Source of the DNA: Streptomyces boncukensis
GTDB taxonomy: Bacteria; Actinomycetota; Actinomycetes; Streptomycetales; Streptomycetaceae
Assembly: GCF_011045075.1 (NCBI RefSeq)
Contig: NZ_JAAKZZ010000005.1
Span: forward strand, 1 to 46,251
DNA length: 46,251 nucleotides
Direction of reading: 5' to 3'
The notes under the pieces: generated by a model
Seen by the model: the letters and a program-made list of their open reading frames with translations, nothing else
Databases searched by the model: none
What the model was told of the DNA's origin: nothing
Translations under genes and position numbers: made by a program
Shown: positions 30,431 to 39,037 of the stretch, in pieces
Numbering within the stretch: the stretch's first letter is position 1
How the letters are laid out: each line of letters starts with the position of its first letter

Positions 30431-33400
30431 CGTCAGCTCCGCAGTCGGCCCAGCCGGCACGGCCGTACGCCGAGCGACTCGCGCGGTGGCGTACGAGCAT
30501 GGCAACGAACCGGCACATCTCCGACCGCTTCCGCACCCGGTACTCCATCGTCCTCGCCCAGATGGAAGCATCCGCGCCCCCAAAGGAACTGGCAGCAGCG
30601 CGGGAGGTCGCACTTCGCCATCCCCACCACGCCATCGCAGCCTTGACGGGGGGCACAACTACGGCATCAGCCGGTGTAACCAGACCTCTATCGTTCAGCG
30701 GCAACAAGCACCTAGTGAAGGTGCTGCAGGGACTGTTCACAGACACGTCCGAACTGGGAGTGTTCCTGGCCGGGCAGGCCCCGCTTGCACAAACCGCAGT
30801 CCCGATCCACCCCTCACGCCAAGCACGGCTCATCGCCGCGGACGGATCACTGCCCTACGACCTGGTGGCTCTGAAGTGGACCTCTGCATCGGTGGACACC
30901 AGGCGCACCAATGAGGCGCTGATCGCCAACCTCCTCCCCCAATCTGCCGGTGACGGACAACTCCAGTTCACCGTTCAACGATCGTATGCACTCGTCCAGG
31001 CACGGGACGCCACAGACCTCTGGGTTTTCTCCCGGAACCTCGGCATCACGCTCGAAGACCAGCTGCGCTCTGGGAGCTTCGATCCTGCCAAGCGGCACCA
31101 TGTCGTCACTGCCCTACGCGATCTGCGGCGAGCAATGCTGAATGCAGGACTGATCTGGCAGGGCTTCGCGCCGAGGAACATGTTCCTCGACAACGGCGCG
31201 ATCATTCTCATCGACTTCGAGGAAGTCGTCGACACATCCACCGCACCGACCAGAGCAGCCGAGTGCTTGCTGTGGCACCGCATCTTCTTCGCCGACAGCC
31301 TGACCCCCGACGAGGCAGAAGAAATATTCGCCGACGACGAAAAGGCACCTCAGATCCCGGACACCCTCACCCTTCCCTCAGACCCCTTTGAGAATGCTCT
31401 GCTTTCAGCTGAGTCCGTAACCTGGCGGCAGCGCCGAGATCTTCTGATGCAGTCGCTCCGGCTCGAAGGACGCCACAGTCGCCCCGAGCAGTCACGCGAT
31501 AACGGAATCCTCTATGGACACGAATTGGGGCACTTCTGGGGGGACTTCCTGCCAGTAGCCCAAGAGGCCCGCCTTTTCAATTACCTATCTCGCCTCTTCG
31601 ACGAAGCGACGCTGGTCAAATGCCTGGAAGCGTTCGAGGCTGCCATGGAAGCAGACATTTGCCGAAGCATCCGTGTCGCGCCTACTGTCAACGACCAGCC
31701 CGCGATGCGTACCGAATGCCTCATCGATGTCCTGGAGGCCACCGGAACGGCGGCCCTGGCCGAAGCACGGCACAGCGCTGAGAACTGGTACGAGCGTCTC
31801 GGCACCGACCCTGCCCGCCTGGTCGACGACCTACTGTTCCGCCTCGGTACGCATGTCGACGGTGTGACGCAGGAAGCCCGAGACACGTACCTGGTCGGAA
31901 GCACCGAAGCACGTGACAGACACCAAGCCGACCTCATCGAGACCCTCCAGTTTGGCCTGGACTTCCTGCACGGCCGCGAGCCGGACCAGCCCTTCCTGCG
32001 CTACGCCGACCCCTCCGCGTTGAGGAAGTCGATCGCGCAGCCGCTGCCCCAACACGGCACCGAGTACCCGCATGTGCTCGCTGAGGTCAAGGACGTCATC
32101 GCCCGCTACTCGATCAGTCAAGGCCACCCTCGATACCTCGCGTTCCCCGACTCCGGCAACGGCCTGGCCGCCCTCGCCGGCCACCTGCTCAGCCCACTGC
32201 TCAATCAGAATCTCATCGCTGTCGACCGCAGCGCCCCCTCAGCAACCTTCGTTGAAGCCCAGGTCATCGAGTGGCTACGCGAGTTGATCGGCTATCCGAC
32301 CGCATCACTGAACGAGCTCCGCGGCGTCAAGGACATCTCCGGCTTGTGGACAACTGGCGGTCACCTGTCGAACCACATCGCCATGCTCGCTGCCCTGGGG
32401 CACACATTCCCGCAGGCACGCAAGCACGGCCTCCGTGCACTCGAAACCCAGCCCGCCATCGTGATGGCTGGCCCGATCGCTCACTACTCCCACAGCGACT
32501 CCGCCTTCCACCTGGGCCTCGGTTGGGACTCGGTTCTCTCCGTCGACGCCGGGAACGGCTTCACTACTGACCCACAGGCCGTCGACGAGCTGCTGTCCAA
32601 CCCGCCCTCCGGACGCACTCCCTTCATGGTGATCGGCGTCGCGGGCAACTGCCGCACCACGGGCCTGGACGACCTCCAGGAGCTCGCCGACGTGTGCCGA
32701 AAGCACGGCGTCTGGTTCCACGTCGACGCCTGTCACGGCGGCAGCCTCCTCTTCAACCAGCGGCTAAAGCAGCAGCATCTGTTCGGAATCGAGCAGGCCG
32801 ACTCCGTCTCACTCGACCCACATAAGGGACTATTCACCCCTTATCCCTCTTCCTATGTACTCTTCCGACAGAGGGAGGTCCTGACCCAGTTCAGCCGCCA
32901 TGAGAAGACCGTGTTCGAGGACGACTGCTGGGACCTCGGATTGATCACACCGTTCCTCGGGTCCCGAGGCTTCGAGAGCCTGCCGACCTGGATGCTTCTC
33001 CGTCACGTCGGCACGGACACTCTGGGTGCCCTCGTCGAGTCTCGTCAGGCCCTCGTGCGATACCTGGAACGGCGGCTCGACGAGACAGGACTGTTCGTCC
33101 AGCTCAATGACGTCGACTTCTACCGGTTGGCGTTCGTGTTCTGCCCTCCCACCGTGCGTCGGGCCATCGCTGCGTTGGATTCAGCAGGCAAGAAGCGCGC
33201 AGCGAAGATCGTCAGTTCCTACACCTCCCGCATCAACACCGCCCTGTACCAGGCCGGCGAGGTCTGCTTCGACGAGCACTCACTGGCTGACCTCGCCGAC
33301 CGCGTCGGTGCAGGACGAGGTACGAGCTACACGATCACAGCCGCATGTCCGGGGAACCCGCTGCTCACCCAGGACGACCTCGACGTTGCGGTGGAACGAC

Positions 33401-33513
33401 TGGTTGACGAGGCGCTGTCGCTCGCCCAGGCTATGAACGCGGAGATATCCGGCAGCACCACTCCCGACGCCCCACGGCTGAGTGGCCCGGCTGGCTGGAA
33501 TGACGCCGAATGA
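30427..33513 (+). CDS. Kinase-like / PLP decarboxylase fusion protein
   Basis: 1028 residues, with ATGA overlaps at both ends. The N-terminal ~300 residues resemble a small-molecule/LPS-type kinase fold: DLRRAMLNAGLIWQGFAPRN then MFLDNGAIILIDFEEV, where N251 and D263 (DFE) match the metal-binding loop but the HGD-type catalytic Asp aligns with Gly246. A central ~220-residue region is unassigned. From about residue 500 a group II PLP decarboxylase follows: SGLWTTGGHLSNHIAML, HVDACHGG (D767 on the pyridine nitrogen), LDPHKG with the Schiff-base Lys800. Such enzymes decarboxylate amino acids. The order kinase-like then decarboxylase in one chain is unusual; the fusion reads through without a frameshift. 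Confidence 0.85.
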   Translation: MTSAPQSAQPARPYAERLARWRTSMATNRHISDRFRTRYSIVLAQMEASAPPKELAAAREVALRHPHHAIAALTGGTTTASAGVTRPLSFSGNKHLVKVLQGLFTDTSELGVFLAGQAPLAQTAVPIHPSRQARLIAADGSLPYDLVALKWTSASVDTRRTNEALIANLLPQSAGDGQLQFTVQRSYALVQARDATDLWVFSRNLGITLEDQLRSGSFDPAKRHHVVTALRDLRRAMLNAGLIWQGFAPRNMFLDNGAIILIDFEEVVDTSTAPTRAAECLLWHRIFFADSLTPDEAEEIFADDEKAPQIPDTLTLPSDPFENALLSAESVTWRQRRDLLMQSLRLEGRHSRPEQSRDNGILYGHELGHFWGDFLPVAQEARLFNYLSRLFDEATLVKCLEAFEAAMEADICRSIRVAPTVNDQPAMRTECLIDVLEATGTAALAEARHSAENWYERLGTDPARLVDDLLFRLGTHVDGVTQEARDTYLVGSTEARDRHQADLIETLQFGLDFLHGREPDQPFLRYADPSALRKSIAQPLPQHGTEYPHVLAEVKDVIARYSISQGHPRYLAFPDSGNGLAALAGHLLSPLLNQNLIAVDRSAPSATFVEAQVIEWLRELIGYPTASLNELRGVKDISGLWTTGGHLSNHIAMLAALGHTFPQARKHGLRALETQPAIVMAGPIAHYSHSDSAFHLGLGWDSVLSVDAGNGFTTDPQAVDELLSNPPSGRTPFMVIGVAGNCRTTGLDDLQELADVCRKHGVWFHVDACHGGSLLFNQRLKQQHLFGIEQADSVSLDPHKGLFTPYPSSYVLFRQREVLTQFSRHEKTVFEDDCWDLGLITPFLGSRGFESLPTWMLLRHVGTDTLGALVESRQALVRYLERRLDETGLFVQLNDVDFYRLAFVFCPPTVRRAIAALDSAGKKRAAKIVSSYTSRINTALYQAGEVCFDEHSLADLADRVGAGRGTSYTITAACPGNPLLTQDDLDVAVERLVDEALSLAQAMNAEISGSTTPDAPRLSGPAGWNDAE

Positions 33514-34034
33514 CCGGCACAGTCATGGCAGCGATCAACCAGTACCTCCAGGACACGTGCTCCAGCGCCATCGGCGCATTCGTCTACGGATCCGTCGCAA
33601 CCGGCCAGGCCGGGCCCGACAGCGATGTCGATTGCTTCGTCCTGCTGGCCGAGCCCGAAACCGCGGAGACGATGACGCAATTGCGATCCGCGTTCGCCGA
33701 ACTCCAAGTCCACCTCGGCTACACACCGGACCTCGCGTACCCGATCGAACTCTTCACCGTACGGCAGTGCGAGGAAGCCCTCGACGGCAGCAGCGTCCGC
33801 CGAGCCATCCAACAGGCCCGGACCCACGGGTACACCGACCCCGACCTGGCCGCGTCAGACGAGGTCGAAGTGCTTCGCGCCCTACTTGGGACACGCCTCA
33901 CCGTACGCACCTGCCTCCAGCTCGATGAGCTGACCGACCGCGCCAAGAATGTCGTCGTAGAGCACCTAAGTATTCCAGGAGCACCAGCAGAGCACACGGT
34001 GCTCCAGGCACTTGGGGTCCGGACCGGCGGCTGA
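33510..34034 (+). CDS. Nucleotidyltransferase (MNT/KNT type)
   Basis: ATG overlapping the fusion-protein stop; 174 residues. FVYGSVATGQAGPDSDVDCF contains the polymerase-beta-type signature GS...D-x-D (G27, S28, D39, D41), and AYPIELFTV gives the third acidic position. This minimal fold is shared by aminoglycoside nucleotidyltransferases and MNT antitoxins. In this operon, transfer of a nucleotidyl group to the product or an intermediate (activation or self-protection) is the simpler view; an antitoxin role would need a HEPN partner, which is not seen. Confidence 0.78.
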   Translation: MTGTVMAAINQYLQDTCSSAIGAFVYGSVATGQAGPDSDVDCFVLLAEPETAETMTQLRSAFAELQVHLGYTPDLAYPIELFTVRQCEEALDGSSVRRAIQQARTHGYTDPDLAASDEVEVLRALLGTRLTVRTCLQLDELTDRAKNVVVEHLSIPGAPAEHTVLQALGVRTGG

Positions 34035-34059
34035 CCTACGCAGGAAGGACGATCAGTTG

Positions 34060-34923
34060 GTGACAGAGAGCCACGCATGGAATGCTTCGCCGCAGCAGCC
34101 GCTTCCCACCGACAACCATGTCCACACGGAATGGTCGTGGGACGCCTCGACCGCGGTGATGGAGAAGGCTTGCGAAGAGGCCATACGCCTTGGCCTGCCA
34201 GCCATCTCCTTCACGGACCATGCGGACTTCACCACCTGGGCATACCCCGGAGAGAAGGAGGACTCGTCCATCGTCCGTGTTATCGACAAGCACGCGCACA
34301 GCGGCCTGTTCGACTCGGACGGGTACTGGGAGTGCCTGGAACGCTGCCGCGCCCGCTACCCGGAGCTCAAGATCCTCTCTGGGATGGAACTCGGTGAACC
34401 CCACCTGTTCAAGGACGAGATCAGCGCCTTGCTGGAGCGCAGGACCTTTGACCGGCTCCTTGGCTCCCTGCACTCGCTGGTCGTCGACGGACAGATCCAC
34501 TACGCGCCGTTCCTGTTCACGGCCGACAACGCGCAAGAACTGATGCGCACCTACCTCGTCGAGACACTCAACATGGTGGAGAACAGCGACGTGTTCCATG
34601 TCCTGGCTCACATCGACTACCCCATGCGCGCCTGGCCGAAGGGCGCGAAGCCGTTCGACGCGAACGACTACGAAGAGGAATACCGATCCGTCCTGCGCGC
34701 ACTGGCCCGGTCAGATAGGGCACTCGAGATGAACACCCAAGGTCCCTGGCCCGCCGCCGAGGTCGTGCGCTGGTGGTACGAGGAGGGGGGGTCAGCAGTG
34801 TCCTTCGGCAGTGACTCCCACGAGCCGGAGACCGTGGGCCGGAGTTTCGCCGTGACCGCAGCGATGGTTGAGGCACACGGCTTCAAGCCAGGCAAAGACC
34901 CCATTGATTTCTGGCGCCGATGA
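34060..34923 (+). CDS. PHP-family phosphatase (histidinol-phosphatase-like)
   Basis: GTG at 34060 with AGGAAGGA ten bases upstream, preferred over TTG codons further up. 287 residues. Metal ligands are in order: NHVHTEWS (H20, H22), SFTDHADF (D53, H54), ILSGMELGE (E), LLGSLHSL (H), LAHIDYPMR (H) and FGSDSHEPE (D, H). That is a complete PHP trinuclear site, as in HisK-type histidinol phosphatases. It probably dephosphorylates a pathway intermediate, perhaps one made by a kinase-type step in the cluster. Confidence 0.85.
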   Translation: MTESHAWNASPQQPLPTDNHVHTEWSWDASTAVMEKACEEAIRLGLPAISFTDHADFTTWAYPGEKEDSSIVRVIDKHAHSGLFDSDGYWECLERCRARYPELKILSGMELGEPHLFKDEISALLERRTFDRLLGSLHSLVVDGQIHYAPFLFTADNAQELMRTYLVETLNMVENSDVFHVLAHIDYPMRAWPKGAKPFDANDYEEEYRSVLRALARSDRALEMNTQGPWPAAEVVRWWYEEGGSAVSFGSDSHEPETVGRSFAVTAAMVEAHGFKPGKDPIDFWRR

Positions 34924-34955
34924 TCACCCCGGGACAGGGAACGAGGAGGTCTCCC

Positions 34956-35708
34956 ATGCCACCGAAGCCCTCGCTGAATCGCCTGGTGCCGTCACCGGTG
35001 TTCATCCTCAGTTCCATACGTTCCGGGTCGACGCTCTTGCGGTGCATCCTGGACACGCACAGCAAGATCCGGGCACCGCACGAGATGCACTTGGCTGATC
35101 TCGAAGTACAACTCACCAGCCCCTATATCGAACTGGCGATGCAAGCCTCCGGCCTGGAGAAGGACGAGATCGAGCATCTGCTCTGGGACCGCATGCTCCA
35201 CCGTGAGCTGGCCCTCACCGGCAAGGACGTCGTGGTGGACAAGACTCCCGGCAACCTGCTGTTATGGCGCAGACTCACCGCATGCTGGCCGCAGGCACGA
35301 TACATCTTCCTGCTCCGGCATCCTCTACACATCCTGGAGTCGGCGCTGGCCGGGAAGCCCGAACAAGATCCTGCCCAGACATGGCACCTGGTGATCACTT
35401 ATCTCCGGGAACTCGAGGATGCGCGCCGTACACTCAACGGCATCACCGTGCGCTACGAGGACCTCACCAGCGCGGCCGAGAAGATTACCCGCGAGATCTG
35501 CACCCATCTGGACGTCCCATGGGAGCCAGAGATGCTCAATTACGGAGCCGCAGATCACGGTCCGTTCGTCCAGGGGATCGGTGACTTCACCGAGAACATC
35601 AAGAGCGGGGTCGTTATGCCAGGCCGCAGTCTGCCCACCGACGCGGACGTGCCAGACAGCTTGGTGGAAACGTGTCGCGCCTTCGGATACATGGAGGCCC
35701 ATCTGTGA
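34956..35708 (+). CDS. PAPS-dependent sulfotransferase
   Basis: ATG at 34956 with AGGAGG seven bases upstream; an earlier ATG at 34920 overlaps the previous stop. 250 residues. The 5'-phosphosulfate loop is SSIRSGSTLLR (residues 19-29), and RYIFLLRHPLHILES carries the 3'-phosphate-binding Arg; VDKTPGN gives the catalytic region. This is the Sulfotransfer_3 type common in actinobacterial glycolipid and natural product clusters. It implies a sulfated product or intermediate. Confidence 0.85.
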   Translation: MPPKPSLNRLVPSPVFILSSIRSGSTLLRCILDTHSKIRAPHEMHLADLEVQLTSPYIELAMQASGLEKDEIEHLLWDRMLHRELALTGKDVVVDKTPGNLLLWRRLTACWPQARYIFLLRHPLHILESALAGKPEQDPAQTWHLVITYLRELEDARRTLNGITVRYEDLTSAAEKITREICTHLDVPWEPEMLNYGAADHGPFVQGIGDFTENIKSGVVMPGRSLPTDADVPDSLVETCRAFGYMEAHL

Positions 35709-36331
35709 CGGCTGCGGCAGCCACGGGCCGGGGGCCGGACAGCGGCACGGCTCCGCTTCAACGACAGGACGCCCGGCAAGAGCAGGCACATTCCGTCATG
35801 AAGGCGCTGCAACCACTCCAGCGCTGGGCGCAGTTCGGCTGGCCGAAGCTATGCGGTGCGATGTCCTACGACCTACTGGTTGCCCCAGACATCGACATCG
35901 AGATCTACGGCACTTTGCGCGTCGAAACCGGGTTCTCCCTCGTGTCCGCGTGGGCCCAGGACCCGGCCGTCGACAGAATCCTGTTCCTCAACGCGGTCGA
36001 CGAGCCGGATGCCGGTCTCGGGTGGGAGGTGCGCTACCGCGTCCACGGTGTGCCTTGGACCGTGCAGATGTGGCTGCTGCCCACCGACTACGACGGACCT
36101 CGCTCAGCTGACCTCGTGGAACCCATGCGAGCCGCACTGTCCTCTGGGACGCGCAGCACGATCCTGTGCATCAAGGAACGCCTCGTGGCACGCGGTACCG
36201 AGTACCGCTCGATCGATGTCTATCGCGCGGTACTCGACGACGGCGTGAAGGACATTGATGAGTACGACCGGTGGTGTCGGTCGTACTCATCAACGGGGCT
36301 GCTCAACTGGCGCCCGTCTCCCCGCCGGTAG
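35705..36331 (+). CDS. Unknown protein, nucleotidyltransferase-like D-x-D motif
   Basis: GTG at 35705 overlaps the sulfotransferase stop (GTGA). 208 residues. MSYDLLVAPDIDIEIYG looks like the D-h-D strand of a nucleotidyltransferase fold (compare GS...D-x-D in the gene at 33510), but without the upstream GS loop. Other segments are WEVRYRVHGVPWTVQMWLLP and VEPMRAALSSGTRSTIL. I do not recognise the family. Last gene of the rightward operon; a perfect 16-bp inverted repeat lies in its final codons. Confidence 0.6.
   Translation: MTAAAATGRGPDSGTAPLQRQDARQEQAHSVMKALQPLQRWAQFGWPKLCGAMSYDLLVAPDIDIEIYGTLRVETGFSLVSAWAQDPAVDRILFLNAVDEPDAGLGWEVRYRVHGVPWTVQMWLLPTDYDGPRSADLVEPMRAALSSGTRSTILCIKERLVARGTEYRSIDVYRAVLDDGVKDIDEYDRWCRSYSSTGLLNWRPSPRR
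36255..36293. repeat. Perfect 16-bp inverted repeat in the gene end
   Basis: TTGATGAGTACGACCG (36255-36270) and its exact complement CGGTCGTACTCATCAA (36278-36293), loop GTGGTGT. It lies inside the coding sequence, 40 bases before its stop and 53 before the convergent synthetase gene ends. It may be a bidirectional terminator, although no T-run follows. Confidence 0.85.
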
Positions 36332-36345
36332 CAGGGGCCTGCAGA

Positions 36346-38073
36346 TCACATGCGGTCAGGGGCGTCGATCCCGAGGAGGCCCAGGCCCAGCTCCAGTGTC
36401 CGAGCGGTGACATCGCACAGAACCAGACGGGTCTGCTGGACGTCACCCTCGGCGCGCAGGACGGGGCACTTCTCGTAGAAGCTCGTGAATACCGACGCCA
36501 GGCCGTGTAGGTAGTGGGCGAGCTTGTGGAACTCCAGCGTCTCGGACACTTCGGCGAGGAGGCTACTGAACCCGAGCAGCTCCAGAACGAGTGCTCGCTC
36601 GGCAGGCTCGGTGATGGTCAGCTTCTCGGCATCTGGCAGCGGCGCTGCCACCCCAGCGCGTCGGAAGATGGAGCAGATCCGGGCTCGCGCATACTGCAGG
36701 TAGGGGGCGGTGTTGCCCTCGAACGACAGCATCCGGTCGAGGTCGAAGACATAGTCCCGCGTGCGGTCCGTGGAAAGGTCCGCGTACTTGACGGCGCCGA
36801 TGCCGACCGCTCGGGCGACCGCAGCACGAGTTTCCTCATCAAGCTCGGGGTTCTTCTCGGCGATCACCGCAGATGCTCTGACGACGGCTTCTTCGAGGAG
36901 ATCCACCAGCTTCACCGACTTGCCGGCGCGGGTGCGCAGCATCTTGCCGTCATCGCCGAGGATCGATCCGTGCCCGACGTGCTCGGCGCGTGCGGGCGGA
37001 ACGAGCCAGTGTGCGTCCCGGGCGACGTCGTAGATCATCGCCAGGTGCTGGTGCTGGGGCAGGCCCACGACGTACAGCAGGCGGGTGGCGTGGAGGTCGC
37101 GCAGGCGGTGCCGGATCGTGGCGAGGTCAGTGGCGCCGTAGCCGAAGCCGCCGTCCCCCTTCTTGACGATGATCGGCAGCGGGTCGCCGTTCCGGTTCTT
37201 GTACCCCTCGGGGAACACGCACTGGGCGCCGTCGCTCTCACGCAGGAGGCCGAGCTCGCCAAGCTCATCCACCACCGACTGGAGCTGGTCGTTGTAGTAG
37301 CTCTCACCGAAGAAGTCATCCTCGGTTAGGCGGACGCCCAGCATGTCGTAAACGGTCATGAAGTACTTCTTCGACTCGTCCACGAGCGTCTTCCACAAGC
37401 GCAGAGTCGTCTCGTCGCCGCTCTGCAGCAGAACGACCCGCTTCCGAGCACGGTCCTTGAACGTCTCATCGTTGTCGAACTTGACGCGAGCGGCCCGATA
37501 GAAGCCGTTCAGGTCACCGACCGACAGCTCGTGCGCAGCCTCGGACTCTCCGATGTCCAGCAGGTGCTCGACGAGCATGCCGAAGGGTGTACCCCACTCG
37601 CCGATGTGGTTCTGGCGCACGATGGTGTGCCCCTGCCACTCCAGGAGGCGCACGGCCGCGTCGCCGATGATCGTCGAACGCAGATGCCCGACGTGCATCT
37701 CCTTGGCCGCGTTCGGGGCGGAGTAGTCGATCGCGATGATCTCGGGGGCCTTGGCCTGCGGCACACCGAGCCGCTCGTCACCGACCGAGTCAGCGAGGAG
37801 ACGAGTGAGCACGTCGTCCGAGAAGGTCAGATTGATGAAGCCGGGCCCCGAGATCTCGACCGAGGAGCAGAGATCATCAAGCTGGGCAGCCTCTACCACC
37901 CGGTTGGCGATGTCGCGCGGGTTGCCACCGATCTTGCGTACGAGGGCCAGGGTGGCGTCCGACTGGAAGTCGGCGTGCTGGGATCGTCGGATGACCGGGT
38001 CGACGGGGGCGCCTGCCACCGCCTCGAAAGCCGGGGCCAACCTCTGATGCAGCAATTCTTCCAGACTCGCCAT
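36346..38073 (-). CDS. argS: Arginyl-tRNA synthetase, probable second copy
   Basis: 575 residues. N-terminal Add-1 domain (SQHADFQSDATLALVRKIGG), DYSAPNAAKEMHVGHLRSTI with the HIGH-type HVGH (127-130), ILGDDGKMLRTRAGKSVKL in place of KMSKS, and a C-terminal DALR domain (YLQYARARICSIFRRAG). A complete, apparently active class I enzyme charging tRNA-Arg. Every bacterium has a housekeeping argS; a copy here beside a biosynthetic locus and a creatininase suggests self-resistance to an ArgRS inhibitor or supply of Arg-tRNA as an aminoacyl donor. Whether it is truly a second copy cannot be seen from this window. Confidence 0.88.
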   Translation of the reverse strand: MASLEELLHQRLAPAFEAVAGAPVDPVIRRSQHADFQSDATLALVRKIGGNPRDIANRVVEAAQLDDLCSSVEISGPGFINLTFSDDVLTRLLADSVGDERLGVPQAKAPEIIAIDYSAPNAAKEMHVGHLRSTIIGDAAVRLLEWQGHTIVRQNHIGEWGTPFGMLVEHLLDIGESEAAHELSVGDLNGFYRAARVKFDNDETFKDRARKRVVLLQSGDETTLRLWKTLVDESKKYFMTVYDMLGVRLTEDDFFGESYYNDQLQSVVDELGELGLLRESDGAQCVFPEGYKNRNGDPLPIIVKKGDGGFGYGATDLATIRHRLRDLHATRLLYVVGLPQHQHLAMIYDVARDAHWLVPPARAEHVGHGSILGDDGKMLRTRAGKSVKLVDLLEEAVVRASAVIAEKNPELDEETRAAVARAVGIGAVKYADLSTDRTRDYVFDLDRMLSFEGNTAPYLQYARARICSIFRRAGVAAPLPDAEKLTITEPAERALVLELLGFSSLLAEVSETLEFHKLAHYLHGLASVFTSFYEKCPVLRAEGDVQQTRLVLCDVTARTLELGLGLLGIDAPDRM

Positions 38074-38248
38074 TCTAGGAATCTATCCGAGGCGAAAGAA
38101 GGGTGTCCAATCACCGGATCAACGGCCCGGTAGCCCCCGGGTAGCTTGCCGCGCCCTCATTTCCGGTGGGAACCCTTTCGCACCTGAAACCCGCCCTGAG
38201 CAGGAGATACAACGCCTACACGCCGTTTGCCCGAGTATGATTTCAAGA

Positions 38249-39037
38249 TCATTTACGCCCGGATCCCTGCCGTGCCCGACTGACCGCCGCACCCTCATCG
38301 CTACCCGGCGTAATCTGCTCCTTGTCGGACCGCTCACCCAGGGCTTCGAGGTGCACAGCGAAGCCCTGGGTGAGGCTAGTCAGTACCGTTTTCCCTTTTG
38401 CTGCTGTCGCGTGAGAGGGGTAGCCGATCACGCCGGACTCCGTATAGGCCCCCATGCCAAGCGTGAGGAGGAACCGTCGGGCACCGCCGTCATGATCGGC
38501 GCTCTCGTAGCCGGACCGTACAAGCTCAGGTGCAGCGTGCAGCAGAACGGAGGTCTCGATCTCCCCGGCATGCATGTCGCCGTGCCGGTCGGAGACCAGC
38601 CCACCACGCTGCCGAGCCTGCTCCCAGTCGGAGCTGAGGGGGAACAGCGACATGTGCGGCCCATCGACGTTCGCCTCCTGGACCACGTTGGAGAGCACGT
38701 AGTTCCCCCCGTGACCATTCACGATCACCAGCTTCTCGATCCCCGAGCGCGTAAGGGACTCCCGGATGTCCTCGATCACCGCGGACAGGGTCCTGGAGCT
38801 GATGCTCACGGTGCCCGGCCAGGAACCGTGCTCGTGACTACACGACACCGTGATCGGCGGCAGCAGGTGAACCGCATAGGCATCGGCGATCTCCCGGGCG
38901 ATGACACAGGCGATCACCGTGTCGGTGATCAGAGGAAGGTAACGGCCGTGCTGCTCGAAGGAGCCGATGGGAAGTACGGCCACACGCGGCTGCCGCTCTT
39001 CGATATCAGTGCTCGTAGAGGTCGGCAGCAGGGTCAC
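38249..39037 (-). CDS. Creatininase-family amidohydrolase
   Basis: GTG at 39037 overlaps the regulator stop (GTGA). 262 residues. Metal-binding motifs are LPIGSFEQHGRYLPLITDT (E28, H30, D39), VNGHGGN (107-112) and GDMHAGEIETS (H156, E159). The family hydrolyses C-N bonds in cyclic or formamide substrates: creatinine, FAPy nucleotides in archaeal riboflavin synthesis, and the mycofactocin precursor (MftE). Here it could cleave a peptide or formamide intermediate. The 175 bp to the synthetase gene holds a GC-rich hairpin but no clear promoter. Confidence 0.85.
   Translation of the reverse strand: MTLLPTSTSTDIEERQPRVAVLPIGSFEQHGRYLPLITDTVIACVIAREIADAYAVHLLPPITVSCSHEHGSWPGTVSISSRTLSAVIEDIRESLTRSGIEKLVIVNGHGGNYVLSNVVQEANVDGPHMSLFPLSSDWEQARQRGGLVSDRHGDMHAGEIETSVLLHAAPELVRSGYESADHDGGARRFLLTLGMGAYTESGVIGYPSHATAAKGKTVLTSLTQGFAVHLEALGERSDKEQITPGSDEGAAVSRARQGSGRK

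Noticed and set aside
33510..34034. MNT antitoxin of a HEPN-MNT toxin pair
   Set aside because: No HEPN-domain (R-x4-6-H) gene is adjacent; the gene is coupled on both sides to biosynthetic enzymes.
36514..37329. Plus-strand frames over the arginyl-tRNA synthetase
   Set aside because: Antisense of a gene with complete, ordered synthetase motifs.
38074..38248. T-box leader controlling the synthetase
   Set aside because: The 175 bases contain a GC-rich hairpin but no AGGGUGGNACCGCG-type T-box sequence or Arg specifier could be placed.
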